Below, piece by piece: positions 45,482-54,688 of a stretch of 64,000 nt of DNA. Within the stretch, counting starts at the first letter, position 1. Each line of letters starts with the position of its first letter. The DNA is from Candidatus Korarchaeum sp. GTDB lineage: Archaea > Korarchaeota > Korarchaeia > Korarchaeales > Korarchaeaceae. Location: assembly GCA_020833055.1 (NCBI GenBank), contig JAJHQZ010000004.1:61541-125540 (forward strand), given 5' to 3'. The notes under the pieces are model-generated. The model was not told where the DNA came from. It saw only the letters and a list, made by a program, of their open reading frames with translations, and made no database searches. The translations under genes were made by a program, and so were the position numbers.

Positions 45482-47106
45482 TCATTCTGGCGGCAGGACT
45501 TTCCAAGCTAGATCTATATCTATACCCTCCTTCTTCCACTTCCACCTCCAGTAGTAGTACCAGAGCGCTCCGAATGTCCAGAGACCTATGAACCATGCTA
45601 CAGCGAGCTCAGTGACTCCCTCCAGCCCAGGGTTCGTGTAGAAGAAGTAGAGCAAGATCCCTATGTATATCAGATCTATTATGCCCCCTATCGTGACCAA
45701 GGGGATCGGTCCTACCCTCCAGTTCTTATAGGGGGAGGTCTCCCATATCGATCTGACCTTCTTGACGAACGGGAATATAGTCGCTGCTAGAGCTGTGACT
45801 CCCCATATGGAGACGCACTCAGTAGCTGTGACAGCTAGCCCTGCGAACCACTCAGGGAATATTGAGTAGAGCAAGATCCCTATTTCGCTAGTTATGAACA
45901 TGAAAGTGAGGTTCTTGATAGGCGATGCCCACCTCGGATGGACTTCGGAGAACCACTTGGGCCCCATCCTGTCCATACCCCAGGCGACTACTATCCTGCT
46001 GCCAGCTACGTAGGACATGGGTATCCATATGTAATCCGCTAATATTAGAGAGAAAGCTGCCAGCGCTGCTAATATCATTCCCAAGGCATTGCTCGTGTCT
46101 ATGAATACTCTAGTGATGCCGACGAAGTTGGGTGGGAATGGCATATTGTAACCATCGAGCCCAGCATTATCGGCGACTACCAGGGCTTTCATGAAATCCT
46201 GACCTAATAGATTCGGGAATATCACTGCGAATATCGTTGCTAAGATCCCAGGAACTATTATAGCTCCATACTGAGCTATCATTATGTTCCTCTGAGGCCT
46301 CTTCACCTCCCCTCCTATGACATTGACCGCCCACCCGTAATGGGCCCACCAGGAGTTCACTACCATCAAGCCCAAGGTTCCGAAGAGCAAGGGCATCGCG
46401 GGATTGAATACTTCTGGAGCAGCATTCTTAGCTGCCTCTATCATCCCCTCATAATCCAATGAGCCATAATGAGCTGCTGCAGCGTTCCAAGCCGCTACGA
46501 ATTCCTCATGAGAGTGTATGCCCAGTATTAGGGCGACTAGTCCGAGAGTTATCAATCCTAAAATCATAACGGTTTTCTGATGAATGAGGTACCACCTGAG
46601 GCCGTAGAAAGTGAATAAGTAGCCTAAGATGTTCACTATAGTCGCTACTGTGAACATCCCCACGGTCGTTTTCACCCATTCAGCAGCTTCCACCATATCG
46701 AGCATACCGAATAAAGTAGTGAGGCCAGGATCAGCGACCCAAGGAGCTAATATCACTATCCAAAGCCACCATATGAAGTAGTCACCAAAGCTCACGGCCA
46801 TTCCAACAGCAGGATGTATTATCCTCGTATTATAGACGTAACTTCCTCCGCTCCTGGGCATGGAAGCTCCCAAAATCCCCCAAACTAGAGCCACGCCTAG
46901 CAGGTGAATGCGAGACTGAGGAAGACAGAGCCGAGCAAGTGACCGGATGGGAAGAGGAAAACTCCCCAGCTCAGTAACATCCATATAGCTATTGCAGGTC
47001 CCTGATTCAAGAATCCAAAGGCAAATGCATCTATTAAACCTGCTTCCCTCACTAGGCCGCTCGCCTTCCTGGCGAAGACCTCTCTAGGTACTATCTCCTC
47101 GCCCAT
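45482..47106 (-). pseudogene. APC-superfamily permease (second copy), frame broken near 46904
   Basis: The first part, from ATG 47106, reads RKASGLVREAGLIDAFAFGF then AIAIWMLLSWGVFLFPSGHL and GSVFLSLAFT before a stop at 46897-46899. In the frame one base over, after 46903, the protein continues LLGVALVWGILGASMPRSGG and SYVYNTRIIHPAVG to 45482. The joined product is a normal APC permease of about 540 residues, parallel to the intact copy at 37753. One base is missing near 46903-46905. GAGGTG precedes ATG 47106 at proper spacing. It may be a pseudogene or an assembly error; codon use is normal on both sides of the break. Confidence 0.8.
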
Positions 47107-47642
47107 AGAGGGCACCTCTAGCTCTCCCTCCATGTACTTAATAAGCTTTACTGTTAAAGAAATTTATGTATAAAAGCTAGATTAATTCTAGATTTTCATA
47201 AAATTTTATAACATAATAGTGACCCATTTCACAAGTTTTGGATAGACTTCCGGAGCAATATAAAAAATGTTCAAGATAAATGCGAGATATCTGTTCATTG
47301 TCCAAATAGAATGAGATAGATTCGGTGATATTCAGACACCACAGCAGCCCTTCATAGCCCAGTTTCGGAGAAATTAAGTCTTAAAGTAGAGCTCCCAAAC
47401 ATCTTAATAAAAGCTCTAAGTCCGAGAAACCTTGAGGATAGGCTAATTCTATGGATATTTTAATGAGAAGTCTAGGGTTCGTCAGCAGTTCCCAGAAAGT
47501 TAACTTCATACGACTCTTTGTGCATACTCATAAGTTTATAGTAGAAGATCCTTCATTCTTCTGCACCTATGTGGTGGTACACAGCACCGAATGGGCGCAT
47601 GCGCAGGATGAGGGGAGCCCCGTTGCCCCTGAAAATCAATGA

Positions 47643-47664
47643 GGATAGCAACCCTGTGCTATCC
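47643..47664 (+). other. Perfect 8-bp hairpin (GGATAGCA / TGCTATCC, 6-base loop)
   Basis: GGATAGCA at 47643-47650 pairs with TGCTATCC at 47657-47664 around a loop of six bases (ACCCTG). It lies within the GC-richer patch of the spacer. It has no U-run after it, so a classical terminator is unlikely. It may be part of a mobile-element end or structured RNA. Confidence 0.4.
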
Positions 47665-47793
47665 GAGGTGGAACGGGTAGTAAATGCTATACCGACAACG
47701 GAAGTCGTGAATCGAGCAACATCCCTCAGAAGCTACCAAGAGTATCCTATCTTATTTTTCTCTCCTTTCCTTGTATAATGAAAAGAAAGAAAT

Positions 47794-47831
47794 GCTTATA
47801 TTAAAGACTTTTCCATTCACTTCAAGAGGTG
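47794..47831 (+). promoter_or_regulatory. Hydrogenase operon promoter and ribosome site
   Basis: A TATA box GCTTATATTA lies at 47794-47803. Transcription would start near 47825. GAGGTG at 47826-47831 is the ribosome site for the TTG start at 47839, which makes TTG rather than the in-frame ATG at 47854 the better start. Confidence 0.55.
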
Positions 47832-47838
47832 CAGCCGC

Positions 47839-48849
47839 TTGCTCTATCTCGAAATGGGGAAGGATGAGCTAGCGAACCTCGTAGAGAAGTTGAGGGGATG
47901 GGGGGAGCTGCACGGTCCGGTGAAGAAGGGCAAGTTTCACTCCTTCGAGAGGTTCTATTCGATCGATGAGATAGATCTGAATTATACTAGGACGATGATA
48001 CCGCCTAAGAAGTACTTCATTAGGCCTAGGGAGGCCATAATGAGGGTGAATTTGAGGAAGGGGTATGAGTTCTTAGAGGGGGATCCGAAGAGGATCGTAT
48101 TATTCGGCCTCCATTCTTGCGATATAAATGCGATGAAGATAATGGATTCTATCTACATCGATGAGTTCCCAGATCCCTACTACACCGAGAGGAGGAGGAA
48201 CTCCTTAATAGTGGGATTGAGCTGCATCCCGGATGATGAATGCTTCTGTAAATCCATGGGCACTGATTACGCTTACGAGGGCTTCGACCTCTTCCTGCAC
48301 GATATAGGGGATGCTTACATAATCAGAGTGGGGACTGAGAGGGGGCTCGAGCTAGTAAGGGGCCTCGACCTCAAGAAACCGGGCAAGGACTCCCTCGAGA
48401 AGCTAGCTGATTCTGAGAGGAAGAGGAGCTCTATGTTCAAGAAGGAGCTCTTATCATCCCATCTCCCGGATATAGCTGATTCCCTCCACGATAGCGATGC
48501 TTGGAAGGAGTATATAGATCGCTGCCTCGGCTGCGGGTCCTGCACGTTAGTATGTCCGACTTGCAGATGCTACGATGTCTCGGAGTACGTGGATCTGAGC
48601 ATGGAGAATGGATTTAGGATGAGGAGATGGGATTCTTGTTTCCTCAGGAGTCATGCGTTAGTAGCTGAGGGCTTGAACTTCAGGCCAACTAGGGCCGATA
48701 GGTTCGTTCATAGGTACAATTGTAAGTCGGCAGTGAACAGAGTCACTAACATGCCTTACTGCGTGGGATGCGGTAGGTGCACTGTCTTCTGCCCTGCTGA
48801 GATAGATCACGTCGAGGTCCTGAACTCTGTCTGGGGGGTGGTGAGATGA
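47839..48849 (+). CDS. hydB: Sulfhydrogenase beta subunit (two 4Fe-4S clusters)
   Basis: Electron-transfer subunit of a cytosolic [NiFe] hydrogenase of the Pyrococcus sulfhydrogenase type, about 336 residues. Two ferredoxin-like cluster motifs are visible, CLGCGSCTLVCPTC and CVGCGRCTVFCPAE, and further cysteines in CIPDDECFC. A conserved VLFGLHSCDINAMKIMDSIY block matches the family. It relays electrons between the flavin subunit and the small subunit. TTG at 47839 is chosen because of the GAGGTG ribosome site. First gene of the beta-gamma-delta-alpha operon, overlapping the gamma gene (ATGA). Confidence 0.9.
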   Translation: MLYLEMGKDELANLVEKLRGWGELHGPVKKGKFHSFERFYSIDEIDLNYTRTMIPPKKYFIRPREAIMRVNLRKGYEFLEGDPKRIVLFGLHSCDINAMKIMDSIYIDEFPDPYYTERRRNSLIVGLSCIPDDECFCKSMGTDYAYEGFDLFLHDIGDAYIIRVGTERGLELVRGLDLKKPGKDSLEKLADSERKRSSMFKKELLSSHLPDIADSLHDSDAWKEYIDRCLGCGSCTLVCPTCRCYDVSEYVDLSMENGFRMRRWDSCFLRSHALVAEGLNFRPTRADRFVHRYNCKSAVNRVTNMPYCVGCGRCTVFCPAEIDHVEVLNSVWGVVR

Positions 48850-49730
48850 TGCTCCAAGAAAAGCAGTTCATCCCGAAACCAGCTGAGATATTGGAAGTTA
48901 TCGATATGACGAGTATAGAGAAGCTCTTCCGCCTCAAATTCATAGATGAAGAGCTAGAGAGGTCCTTCGAATATATGCCGGGCCAGTTCGTCCAAGTGAG
49001 CGTTTACGGAGTGGGGGAGACCACTATCTCTATATGCAAATCTAAGACTAGGCCGGGCCCACTCGAGCTACTAATCAGGAGAGTTGGGAGGGTGACTAAC
49101 GCGCTGCACAAACTCAAGGAGGGAGATATAGTTGGGATAAGGGGTCCTTTCGGCAACTGGTTCCCAGTGGAAGAGATGGAGGGGCACGATATCCTCATAA
49201 TAGCTGGGGGTCTCGGTATAGCTCCAGTCAGGGGAGTACTTCAACACGTGTTGGATAACAGGGGGAAGTACGGTGAGGTCAACTTGCTCTACGGAGTCAA
49301 GGGATATGAGGAGACGCTCTTCAAGGATGAAGTACTGAGCCCCTTCAGGGGCGAGAGTGGCTTCAGATCCTTTATCTCCTTCGAGAAGGACGATGAATTC
49401 TACGAGAATCTGATGAGGAAGTACCCTGAATTCGTGAAGAAGGGGGTTGTTACGGTCCTATTCGATCTAGCTGATAGCTACATAGATCCGAGTAATAGCT
49501 ACGCTGTAGTAGCTGGCCCGCCCGTGATGTATAAATCCGTCCTGAAGGAGCTTGAGAAGAGGAACTTCCCAGCCGATAGGGTTTACGTGACTCTGGAGAG
49601 GAGGATGAGGTGCGGTGTGGGGAAGTGCGGTCACTGCATAATAGGAGGAGCGAGCTCAATAGCTTATGTTTGCAAGGACGGGCCCGTCTTCTCCTACTTC
49701 GATATCCTCTCAATTAGGGATGCGATCTGA
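48846..49730 (+). CDS. hydG: Sulfhydrogenase gamma subunit (FAD, NAD(P)-binding)
   Basis: Flavoprotein of about 294 residues in the ferredoxin reductase-like family. FAD contacts lie in YMPGQFVQVSVYGVGETTIS, the NAD(P) strand in ILIIAGGLGIAPVRGVLQHV, and the C-terminal cluster motif in RMRCGVGKCGHCIIGG. It exchanges electrons between NAD(P)H and the hydrogenase. The start overlaps the beta gene stop, and the next gene begins one base after its own stop, giving strict operon spacing. The arrangement equals that of the Pyrococcus sulfhydrogenases, where NADPH is the usual electron carrier. Confidence 0.92.
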   Translation: MMLQEKQFIPKPAEILEVIDMTSIEKLFRLKFIDEELERSFEYMPGQFVQVSVYGVGETTISICKSKTRPGPLELLIRRVGRVTNALHKLKEGDIVGIRGPFGNWFPVEEMEGHDILIIAGGLGIAPVRGVLQHVLDNRGKYGEVNLLYGVKGYEETLFKDEVLSPFRGESGFRSFISFEKDDEFYENLMRKYPEFVKKGVVTVLFDLADSYIDPSNSYAVVAGPPVMYKSVLKELEKRNFPADRVYVTLERRMRCGVGKCGHCIIGGASSIAYVCKDGPVFSYFDILSIRDAI

Positions 49731-50507
49731 ATGGGCAAACTGAGGGCCGCTTTCTACTCCTTAACGGGTTGTCAAGGTGAGTACCTCACTATCTTGGGTA
49801 TGGAGGATATCTTACTCGATCTCCTCAGCTTAGTCGATATAGCTGAGTTCAAGTTAGTTAGCAGTAGGGAGTACGATGGGAAAGTAGATATAGCTTTCGT
49901 CGAGGGCTCCGTCTCCACTGAGAGGGATCTGGAGTACATAAAGAGGATAAGGGGGAACAGCAAGATACTAGTGGCTCTAGGGGATTGCGCTGTCTGGGGA
50001 GGGATACAAGCTTCTACGAGCGGGCAGGATCCGAAGGAGCTCATGAGATCAGTTTACAAGACTGATAAGAACTTATATGGCTTCTTGGGGGAGCACAAGG
50101 GTATCCCGGAGGTAGTTTTAGTGGATTATGAGGTTCAGGGATGCCCCATAGAGGGGGAGGAGTTCGTTAGAGTTTTAATAGATCTAGTGAGGGATGTGAA
50201 GCCCGAGCTACCGGATTATCCAGTGTGTATAGAGTGCAAAGTGAGGGAGATCCCATGCTTGATAGTAGAGAGGGGCCTGCCCTGCTTGGGCCCCATAACA
50301 GTAGCTGGCTGCGATGCCAGGTGCCCATCTTACAATACTGCATGTATAGGCTGCAGAGGTCCCATAAGGGATGAGGCTAATGTAGCTGGGGAGTTGGAGA
50401 TGCTCCTGAGGAAGGGATACGATAGGGAGAGGATATTGGATCTGATGAGCCTCTTCGGAGCTAGGTATAAGGATCTGAGATCTCTCATTGAGGGGGGTAA
50501 ATCATGA
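49731..50507 (+). CDS. hydD: Sulfhydrogenase delta subunit ([NiFe] hydrogenase small subunit)
   Basis: About 258 residues. The small-subunit pattern GCQGEYLTIL, GDCAVWGGIQ and GCPIEGEEFVRVL gives three cysteines of the proximal cluster, and CIECKVREIPC with CDARCPSYNTACIGCRGP supplies the ligands of medial or distal clusters. It conducts electrons from the [NiFe] site to the beta subunit. No twin-arginine signal is present, so the complex is cytosolic. The start ATG directly follows the gamma stop, and the stop overlaps the alpha start. Confidence 0.92.
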   Translation: MGKLRAAFYSLTGCQGEYLTILGMEDILLDLLSLVDIAEFKLVSSREYDGKVDIAFVEGSVSTERDLEYIKRIRGNSKILVALGDCAVWGGIQASTSGQDPKELMRSVYKTDKNLYGFLGEHKGIPEVVLVDYEVQGCPIEGEEFVRVLIDLVRDVKPELPDYPVCIECKVREIPCLIVERGLPCLGPITVAGCDARCPSYNTACIGCRGPIRDEANVAGELEMLLRKGYDRERILDLMSLFGARYKDLRSLIEGGKS

Positions 50508-51787
50508 AGGAGATAGTAGTTGAGCATTTAGCGAGAGTGGAGGGGCATGGAGATATAGAAGTAGTTGTAGAGGGGGATACTGTAAAGAGAGCTGTCTTAA
50601 GGATATATGAGGGGCCCAGGTTCTTCGAGCGTATATTGATAGGGAAGAGCTACTACGAGGTCCCTGATATAACGGCGAGGATATGTTCCATATGCCCCGA
50701 TCCCTATCAAGTAGCTTCATGCAGAGCCATAGAGAAGGCCATGGGGATAAGGGTAGATAAGCAAGTCGAGGCCCTGAGGGAGCTCCAGCTGATAGCTGAT
50801 GTCATACACAGTCATGCCCTCCACCTCTTCTTCCTAGCTTTACCAGACTTCTTAGGATACAGGGACGCTATAGAAATGGCAGCGCAGCACTCTGAGACTG
50901 TGAAGCTAGCTTTGAAAGTTAAGAGAGTTGGAAACGCGATAAAGGAAGTCATAACTGGCAGAGCTGTTCACGGAGTTACGACGAAGCCCGGGGGCTACAC
51001 TAAGGTCCCGAGGGCTGAGGACTTGGAGGGGTTGAGGAAGCAGCTTGAGAGCTCTATCGATGGTGCTAGAGAGGCGATAAGGGTATTTTCATCCCTTAAA
51101 ATGCCCGAATATGCTTTAGATGATAACTTCTACATGGCTGTGGATCCCGGGGAGCACTACGGCTACTCAGGAGATCACATCTTAGTATCGGATGGGACCA
51201 GGCACCCGGTGGAGAGATACATGGATCTAACGAATGAAGTCACTGTTGAGCATTCCTCAGCTAAGCACTCGAGCTATAAGGGGAGCAGCTTCATGACAGG
51301 AGCTCTGGCCAGACTACTCCTCAATGGGGAGAGGCTCTACGGGGAAGCTAAGGAGTCTTACGAGAGCCTCAGGGATGAGATCGATCCCAGGAACCCCTTC
51401 AGTAACAATATAGCTCAAGCGATAGAGCTCCTTTACAGCGTCCAGAGGGCCATAGATATAATAGATGGGCTCTTGGATGAGGGGATAAGGGATGAGCTAA
51501 TGGTGGAAGTCAAGCCAAGGGCTGGAGAAGGTATAGCTGTCGTCGAGGCTCCCAGAGGATTGCTCTACCATCACTACAAGCTCGATGATAATGGGAGAGT
51601 GGTATTCGCGAACATCATCACTCCAACTGCTCAGAATGCCGCAAACATCGACAAATATTTGAGGATAGCCGTCAGGAATCTCAAGGACCTGAGCGATGAT
51701 GAGCTCAAGCTCAAGTTGGAGATGCTGATCAGGGCGTACGATCCCTGCATCTCCTGCTCCGTCCACTTGACTAGGATCGGAGTATGA
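50504..51787 (+). CDS. hydA: Sulfhydrogenase alpha subunit ([NiFe] hydrogenase large subunit)
   Basis: Catalytic subunit of about 427 residues. The nickel-iron ligands are complete: RICSICPDP with C61 and C64, and the C-terminal DPCISC with C415 and C418, followed by SVH and six further residues (LTRIGV). The tail after the His is the peptide removed by a maturation protease after nickel insertion; such a protease gene follows directly, overlapping by four bases. Group 3b-type features (cytosolic, NAD(P)-linked partners) fit the operon. It can produce or consume H2 and in relatives also reduces sulfur. Confidence 0.95.
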   Translation: MKEIVVEHLARVEGHGDIEVVVEGDTVKRAVLRIYEGPRFFERILIGKSYYEVPDITARICSICPDPYQVASCRAIEKAMGIRVDKQVEALRELQLIADVIHSHALHLFFLALPDFLGYRDAIEMAAQHSETVKLALKVKRVGNAIKEVITGRAVHGVTTKPGGYTKVPRAEDLEGLRKQLESSIDGAREAIRVFSSLKMPEYALDDNFYMAVDPGEHYGYSGDHILVSDGTRHPVERYMDLTNEVTVEHSSAKHSSYKGSSFMTGALARLLLNGERLYGEAKESYESLRDEIDPRNPFSNNIAQAIELLYSVQRAIDIIDGLLDEGIRDELMVEVKPRAGEGIAVVEAPRGLLYHHYKLDDNGRVVFANIITPTAQNAANIDKYLRIAVRNLKDLSDDELKLKLEMLIRAYDPCISCSVHLTRIGV

Positions 51788-52221
51788 GGAGCCTCATAAT
51801 CTGCATCGGAAACCCAATGAGATCTGATGATGGGCTCGGATTCAGGGTATGGGAGGAGCTGAGGGCCAGAGGGGTTCATGCAATCCTCTCCGGTCCTGAT
51901 CTCCCTCCACAAATAACTGATTTCGATAGAGTAATCTTGATAGATGCTATTGACTTCAAAGCTGAGCCTGGGAGCGTCTTCGAGGGGAGGATAGAGGACC
52001 TCGATGTATTGGAGTCTAGATCTTCCACCCACGCTCTCTCACCCCCCAGCTTCCTTAAGATAATTAAGGGAGTGACAGGCAGGCCTGAGGAGGCGATCCT
52101 GATAGGGGTGCAGCCTAAGAGCTTGGAGGAAGGCGAGGGGCTGAGTGAGGAAGTTGAGAGAGCTGTTAGCGAGGTCATCGATAGAGTAATGAGGTTGATT
52201 GGCCTTGAGGATGAAGCCTGA
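51784..52221 (+). CDS. Hydrogenase maturation protease
   Basis: About 145 residues. The first motif GNPMRSDDGLGFRVWEEL has the conserved Asp of the nickel-sensing site in SDDG, and VILIDAIDFKAEPG and SSTHALSPPSFLKI provide the second Asp and His. It removes the C-terminal peptide of the alpha subunit when nickel is inserted. It overlaps the alpha gene (ATGA) and the next gene begins inside it, so it is the last of the core hydrogenase genes. Confidence 0.92.
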   Translation: MRSLIICIGNPMRSDDGLGFRVWEELRARGVHAILSGPDLPPQITDFDRVILIDAIDFKAEPGSVFEGRIEDLDVLESRSSTHALSPPSFLKIIKGVTGRPEEAILIGVQPKSLEEGEGLSEEVERAVSEVIDRVMRLIGLEDEA

Positions 52222-53056
52222 CTGTATCCCCTGCTTCCTCAGGCAGGTAGTGAATGCCCTCAGGCTCTCCTCAATCGATGACTCGGAAATCGAGAGGGCC
52301 CAGAGGGAAGTCATGGCTTACCTTCTATCTTCAGAGTGGGATCTGAGCCCTCCCGAGATAGATTACGTAGTTCAGAGGATAATAAGGAGTTACGCTGGTG
52401 GAGACCCATACAGGGAAGTCAAGAGGAGGAGCAATGATGAAGCTCTATCTATCTACGGGGAGTGCAAGGGGATAGTGGAGTCGAGCGAGGATCCCCTGAG
52501 GACTGCCGTTAAGTTGGCTATAGCTGGCAATGTGATAGACTTCGGCCCTTACACATCTTACGATCTCAGGGGGACTATAGGTAGGGTCCTTAAATCGGAT
52601 CTTAGCATAGATCACTACCCCCTCCTGAAGGAGAAGTTCCAGAGGGCCTCTAGGATCCTCTACTTCTCTGATAACGCCGGGGAGATAGTCCTCGATAAGT
52701 TGCTAGTGGAGACGATGCTCTCGCTCAGGGAGGTCAAGATCACTTTCGTCGTGAAGGGAGGGCCCATGATAAACGACGCCACCCTTGAGGACTTCAATTA
52801 CGTCGGCCTCTCTGATATAGGGGGAGTTGAAGTGAGGACAGTTAGCAATGGGGAGGAGGGCACTGGGCCCGATAGGAGGAGCGGGGAAGTTCTGAGGTGG
52901 ATCAGGGAACATGATCTAGTGATATCGAAGGGCCAGGGGAACTACGAGATCTTGGGGGATTTCAATGGGATATTTCACATGCTCTTAGTTAAGTGCCCAG
53001 TGGTGGCCGCTGACCTCAACGCGAGTGTAGGGGATATCGTCTTAATTTACAGGTGA
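52211..53056 (+). CDS. DUF89/ARMT1-like metal-dependent phosphatase
   Basis: About 281 residues of the DUF89 family, damage-control phosphatases that remove phosphate from sugar or pantetheine derivatives. The N-terminal KPDCIPCFLRQVVNALRLS, with its C-x-x-C-F, is a hallmark of the archaeal AF1104-type members, and the metal site is in ILYFSDNAGEIVLDKLLVE (DNAGE). VVKGGPMINDATLEDFNYV and VISKGQGNYE complete the family motifs. ATG at 52211 starts within the protease gene, so it is translationally coupled to the hydrogenase operon. The link between the two functions is unclear. Confidence 0.85.
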   Translation: MKPDCIPCFLRQVVNALRLSSIDDSEIERAQREVMAYLLSSEWDLSPPEIDYVVQRIIRSYAGGDPYREVKRRSNDEALSIYGECKGIVESSEDPLRTAVKLAIAGNVIDFGPYTSYDLRGTIGRVLKSDLSIDHYPLLKEKFQRASRILYFSDNAGEIVLDKLLVETMLSLREVKITFVVKGGPMINDATLEDFNYVGLSDIGGVEVRTVSNGEEGTGPDRRSGEVLRWIREHDLVISKGQGNYEILGDFNGIFHMLLVKCPVVAADLNASVGDIVLIYR

Positions 53057-53066
53057 GTGAATACAT

Positions 53067-54149
53067 ATGCTGACGATAAGGGATGTATTCGATGCGTGCA
53101 GGAGGAAGGAGGGCGAGGGGAAGAGGGTAATAAATGCCCACATAGGTGAGCCCTCTCACGAACCACCGGTCCAGTTGAGGGAATTGAGGATCGGGGAGAT
53201 GGGCAGGAAGTACCTGCCATTCGTCGGGACTGAAGCTGCTAGGGAGAGCGTATCCCATTTCGGGAGCGAATTCTTGAGGAGGGATCTCGAGAAGGATAGG
53301 ATATTCATAACGAATGGAGGAGCTCAATCCTTGCTGATATCTACTTTAGTCACTTCTAAGATCAGGAGGGGGAGGATACTCGTCCCAGCCCCCGGCTTCC
53401 CCCAGTACTTCGAGCACGCGAGCGAATTCGGGTATCAGATCTCAACGTACGATCCTCTGGCCGAAGATCTCGTCAATGAGGTCACGAGTAAATTGGAAGG
53501 TGTCTCAGGGGTCCTGATAAATTACCCAAATAATCCGACTGGCTTCGTCCAACCTAACTCTGAGCTGAGGGATCTCTGGGATGAGTTGAGGAGGAGGAAT
53601 GTCTTGCTGATAAACGATGCAGCTTACTCCCAGATATACTTCGGGGAGAGAGTCGAAGTAGTTGGGGATGTCATAGCGGATACTTTCAGCAAGACCTTCG
53701 CCTTGCCAGGGCTCAGGATAGGTTACATATACTGGGGAGCTGAGAGGCCCGAGCTAGTCGGTAGGATCCTCTACTTGATGACGGCTGGCGTATCCGAGAT
53801 CTCCCAGTTCATTCTGATGAAGATGATAGAAGCTGCTAGTGATGATTACTTCCGGAGGGTGAGGGAGCATTACGCCAAATTGAAGGATGAAGTGGTTAGG
53901 GAAGCTAGGAAAGCTGGATTGATATTCCCGGAGCCGAGAGGTGCATTTTACCTCTACTCAATGCATCCCAATGTGCCTGACTCCAATGAGTTAGCGATGA
54001 AGCTACTCAATCGGGATCCAGTTGTGGGGATAGTGCCTGCAGCAGCGTTCAGGGGAGGGAAGGAGTACTTCAGGATAAGCTACGGGGTCCTCAGCGAGGG
54101 GGATATAAGGGAGCTCTTCAGAGCGATCCGAGAGGTCACATCGCAATAA
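53067..54149 (+). CDS. Class I aminotransferase (paralogue 2)
   Basis: A 360-residue PLP enzyme with the lysine in DTFSKTFALPGLRIGYIYWG, the block NYPNNPTGFVQ and LLINDAAYSQIYF. It shares with the gene at 31037 the same length and long identical stretches such as RRRNVLLINDAAYSQIYF and AHIGEPSH, so the two arose by duplication. This copy follows the hydrogenase, protease and DUF89 genes with ten bases of spacing and is probably the last gene of the operon. An ending EYFRISYGV has the substrate Arg. Specificity unknown. Confidence 0.88.
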   Translation: MLTIRDVFDACRRKEGEGKRVINAHIGEPSHEPPVQLRELRIGEMGRKYLPFVGTEAARESVSHFGSEFLRRDLEKDRIFITNGGAQSLLISTLVTSKIRRGRILVPAPGFPQYFEHASEFGYQISTYDPLAEDLVNEVTSKLEGVSGVLINYPNNPTGFVQPNSELRDLWDELRRRNVLLINDAAYSQIYFGERVEVVGDVIADTFSKTFALPGLRIGYIYWGAERPELVGRILYLMTAGVSEISQFILMKMIEAASDDYFRRVREHYAKLKDEVVREARKAGLIFPEPRGAFYLYSMHPNVPDSNELAMKLLNRDPVVGIVPAAAFRGGKEYFRISYGVLSEGDIRELFRAIREVTSQ

Positions 54150-54688
54150 TCAAAACTTGACAAGTTATTTAGATACTTCCTAAAGACTTCATATCAGTGA
54201 GTCCGGCGTTCTGAGATAGGAGGGGGAAGTTCATCACATTAACTCACTGACATCCCTCGAGAGTTGCGTCGAGAGTAATCCCCTCAATGGGAGTAAGATT
54301 ATCCTGAGGGTCATGAGTTAAGATCTTCGCGAAAGCGTGAGAGTCGAGAGGTGGGAGAGGGAGGATGAGGGGTTCGAGAAGATAATGCTCAATCTCCGCG
54401 TATAAGGGCAGCTTCACTCTATCTCATTGAGGAGAGGGCTGGCCTCAAGGATCACCGTCTTCCATTGGATGAGTTCGATGGGATGGGGGGTGAGCTAACT
54501 ATCGGTCCTAGTGATTATAATTTTAAGAATTAAAATCTTCAACTAGTTAATTTCCCCGATGAATTGGAGATCCTCTCGGAGTGGCGATAAACTGATTTAG
54601 GCTCTCACTTAAACATAGGGAAGCCCTTCGAAGAGATTTAAAGAAGCTGAACGTAATTCTTATAACGATATAGCTAGCCATTAGGCCA
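54150..54688. other. Spacer with a decayed small coding stretch
   Basis: 539 bases between the aminotransferase and PEP carboxykinase genes. The first part is AT-rich. From about 54337 to 54533 there is coding-like sequence in two frames, described separately. The last part before 54689 has GATTTAAAGAAG and TTATAACGATATAG as TATA candidates for pckA. No RNA gene was recognised. Confidence 0.45.
54337..54533 (+). pseudogene. Small unknown gene, frame broken near 54400, possible remnant
   Basis: A GTG at 54337 starts RVERWEREDEGFEKIMLNLR and then ends at a TAA (54403-54405). One frame over the reading continues IRAASLYLIEERAGLKDHRL and DEFDGMGGELTIGPSDYNFK, ending at 54531-54533. One missing base near 54400 would join them to a protein of about 65 residues with normal codon use. 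I do not recognise a family. The start may be upstream or lost, so it is probably a remnant or an assembly-damaged small gene. Confidence 0.35.

Larger units (their letters stand above)
47107..47838. other. Long spacer with hairpin and possible transposase remnant
   Basis: 732 bases between the permease and hydrogenase genes. The first 250 are AT-rich and hold the permease promoter (minus strand) at about 47140-47160. Between 47560 and 47740 the base composition changes to a more GC-rich stretch with an open frame and a perfect hairpin. The remainder has the hydrogenase promoter. The frame encodes RMRRMRGAPLPLKINEDSNP and SEVERVVNAIPTTEVVNRA, which reminds me of the C-terminal end of an IS605-type TnpB, but the match is weak and no zinc-finger cysteines are seen. 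Confidence 0.3.
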
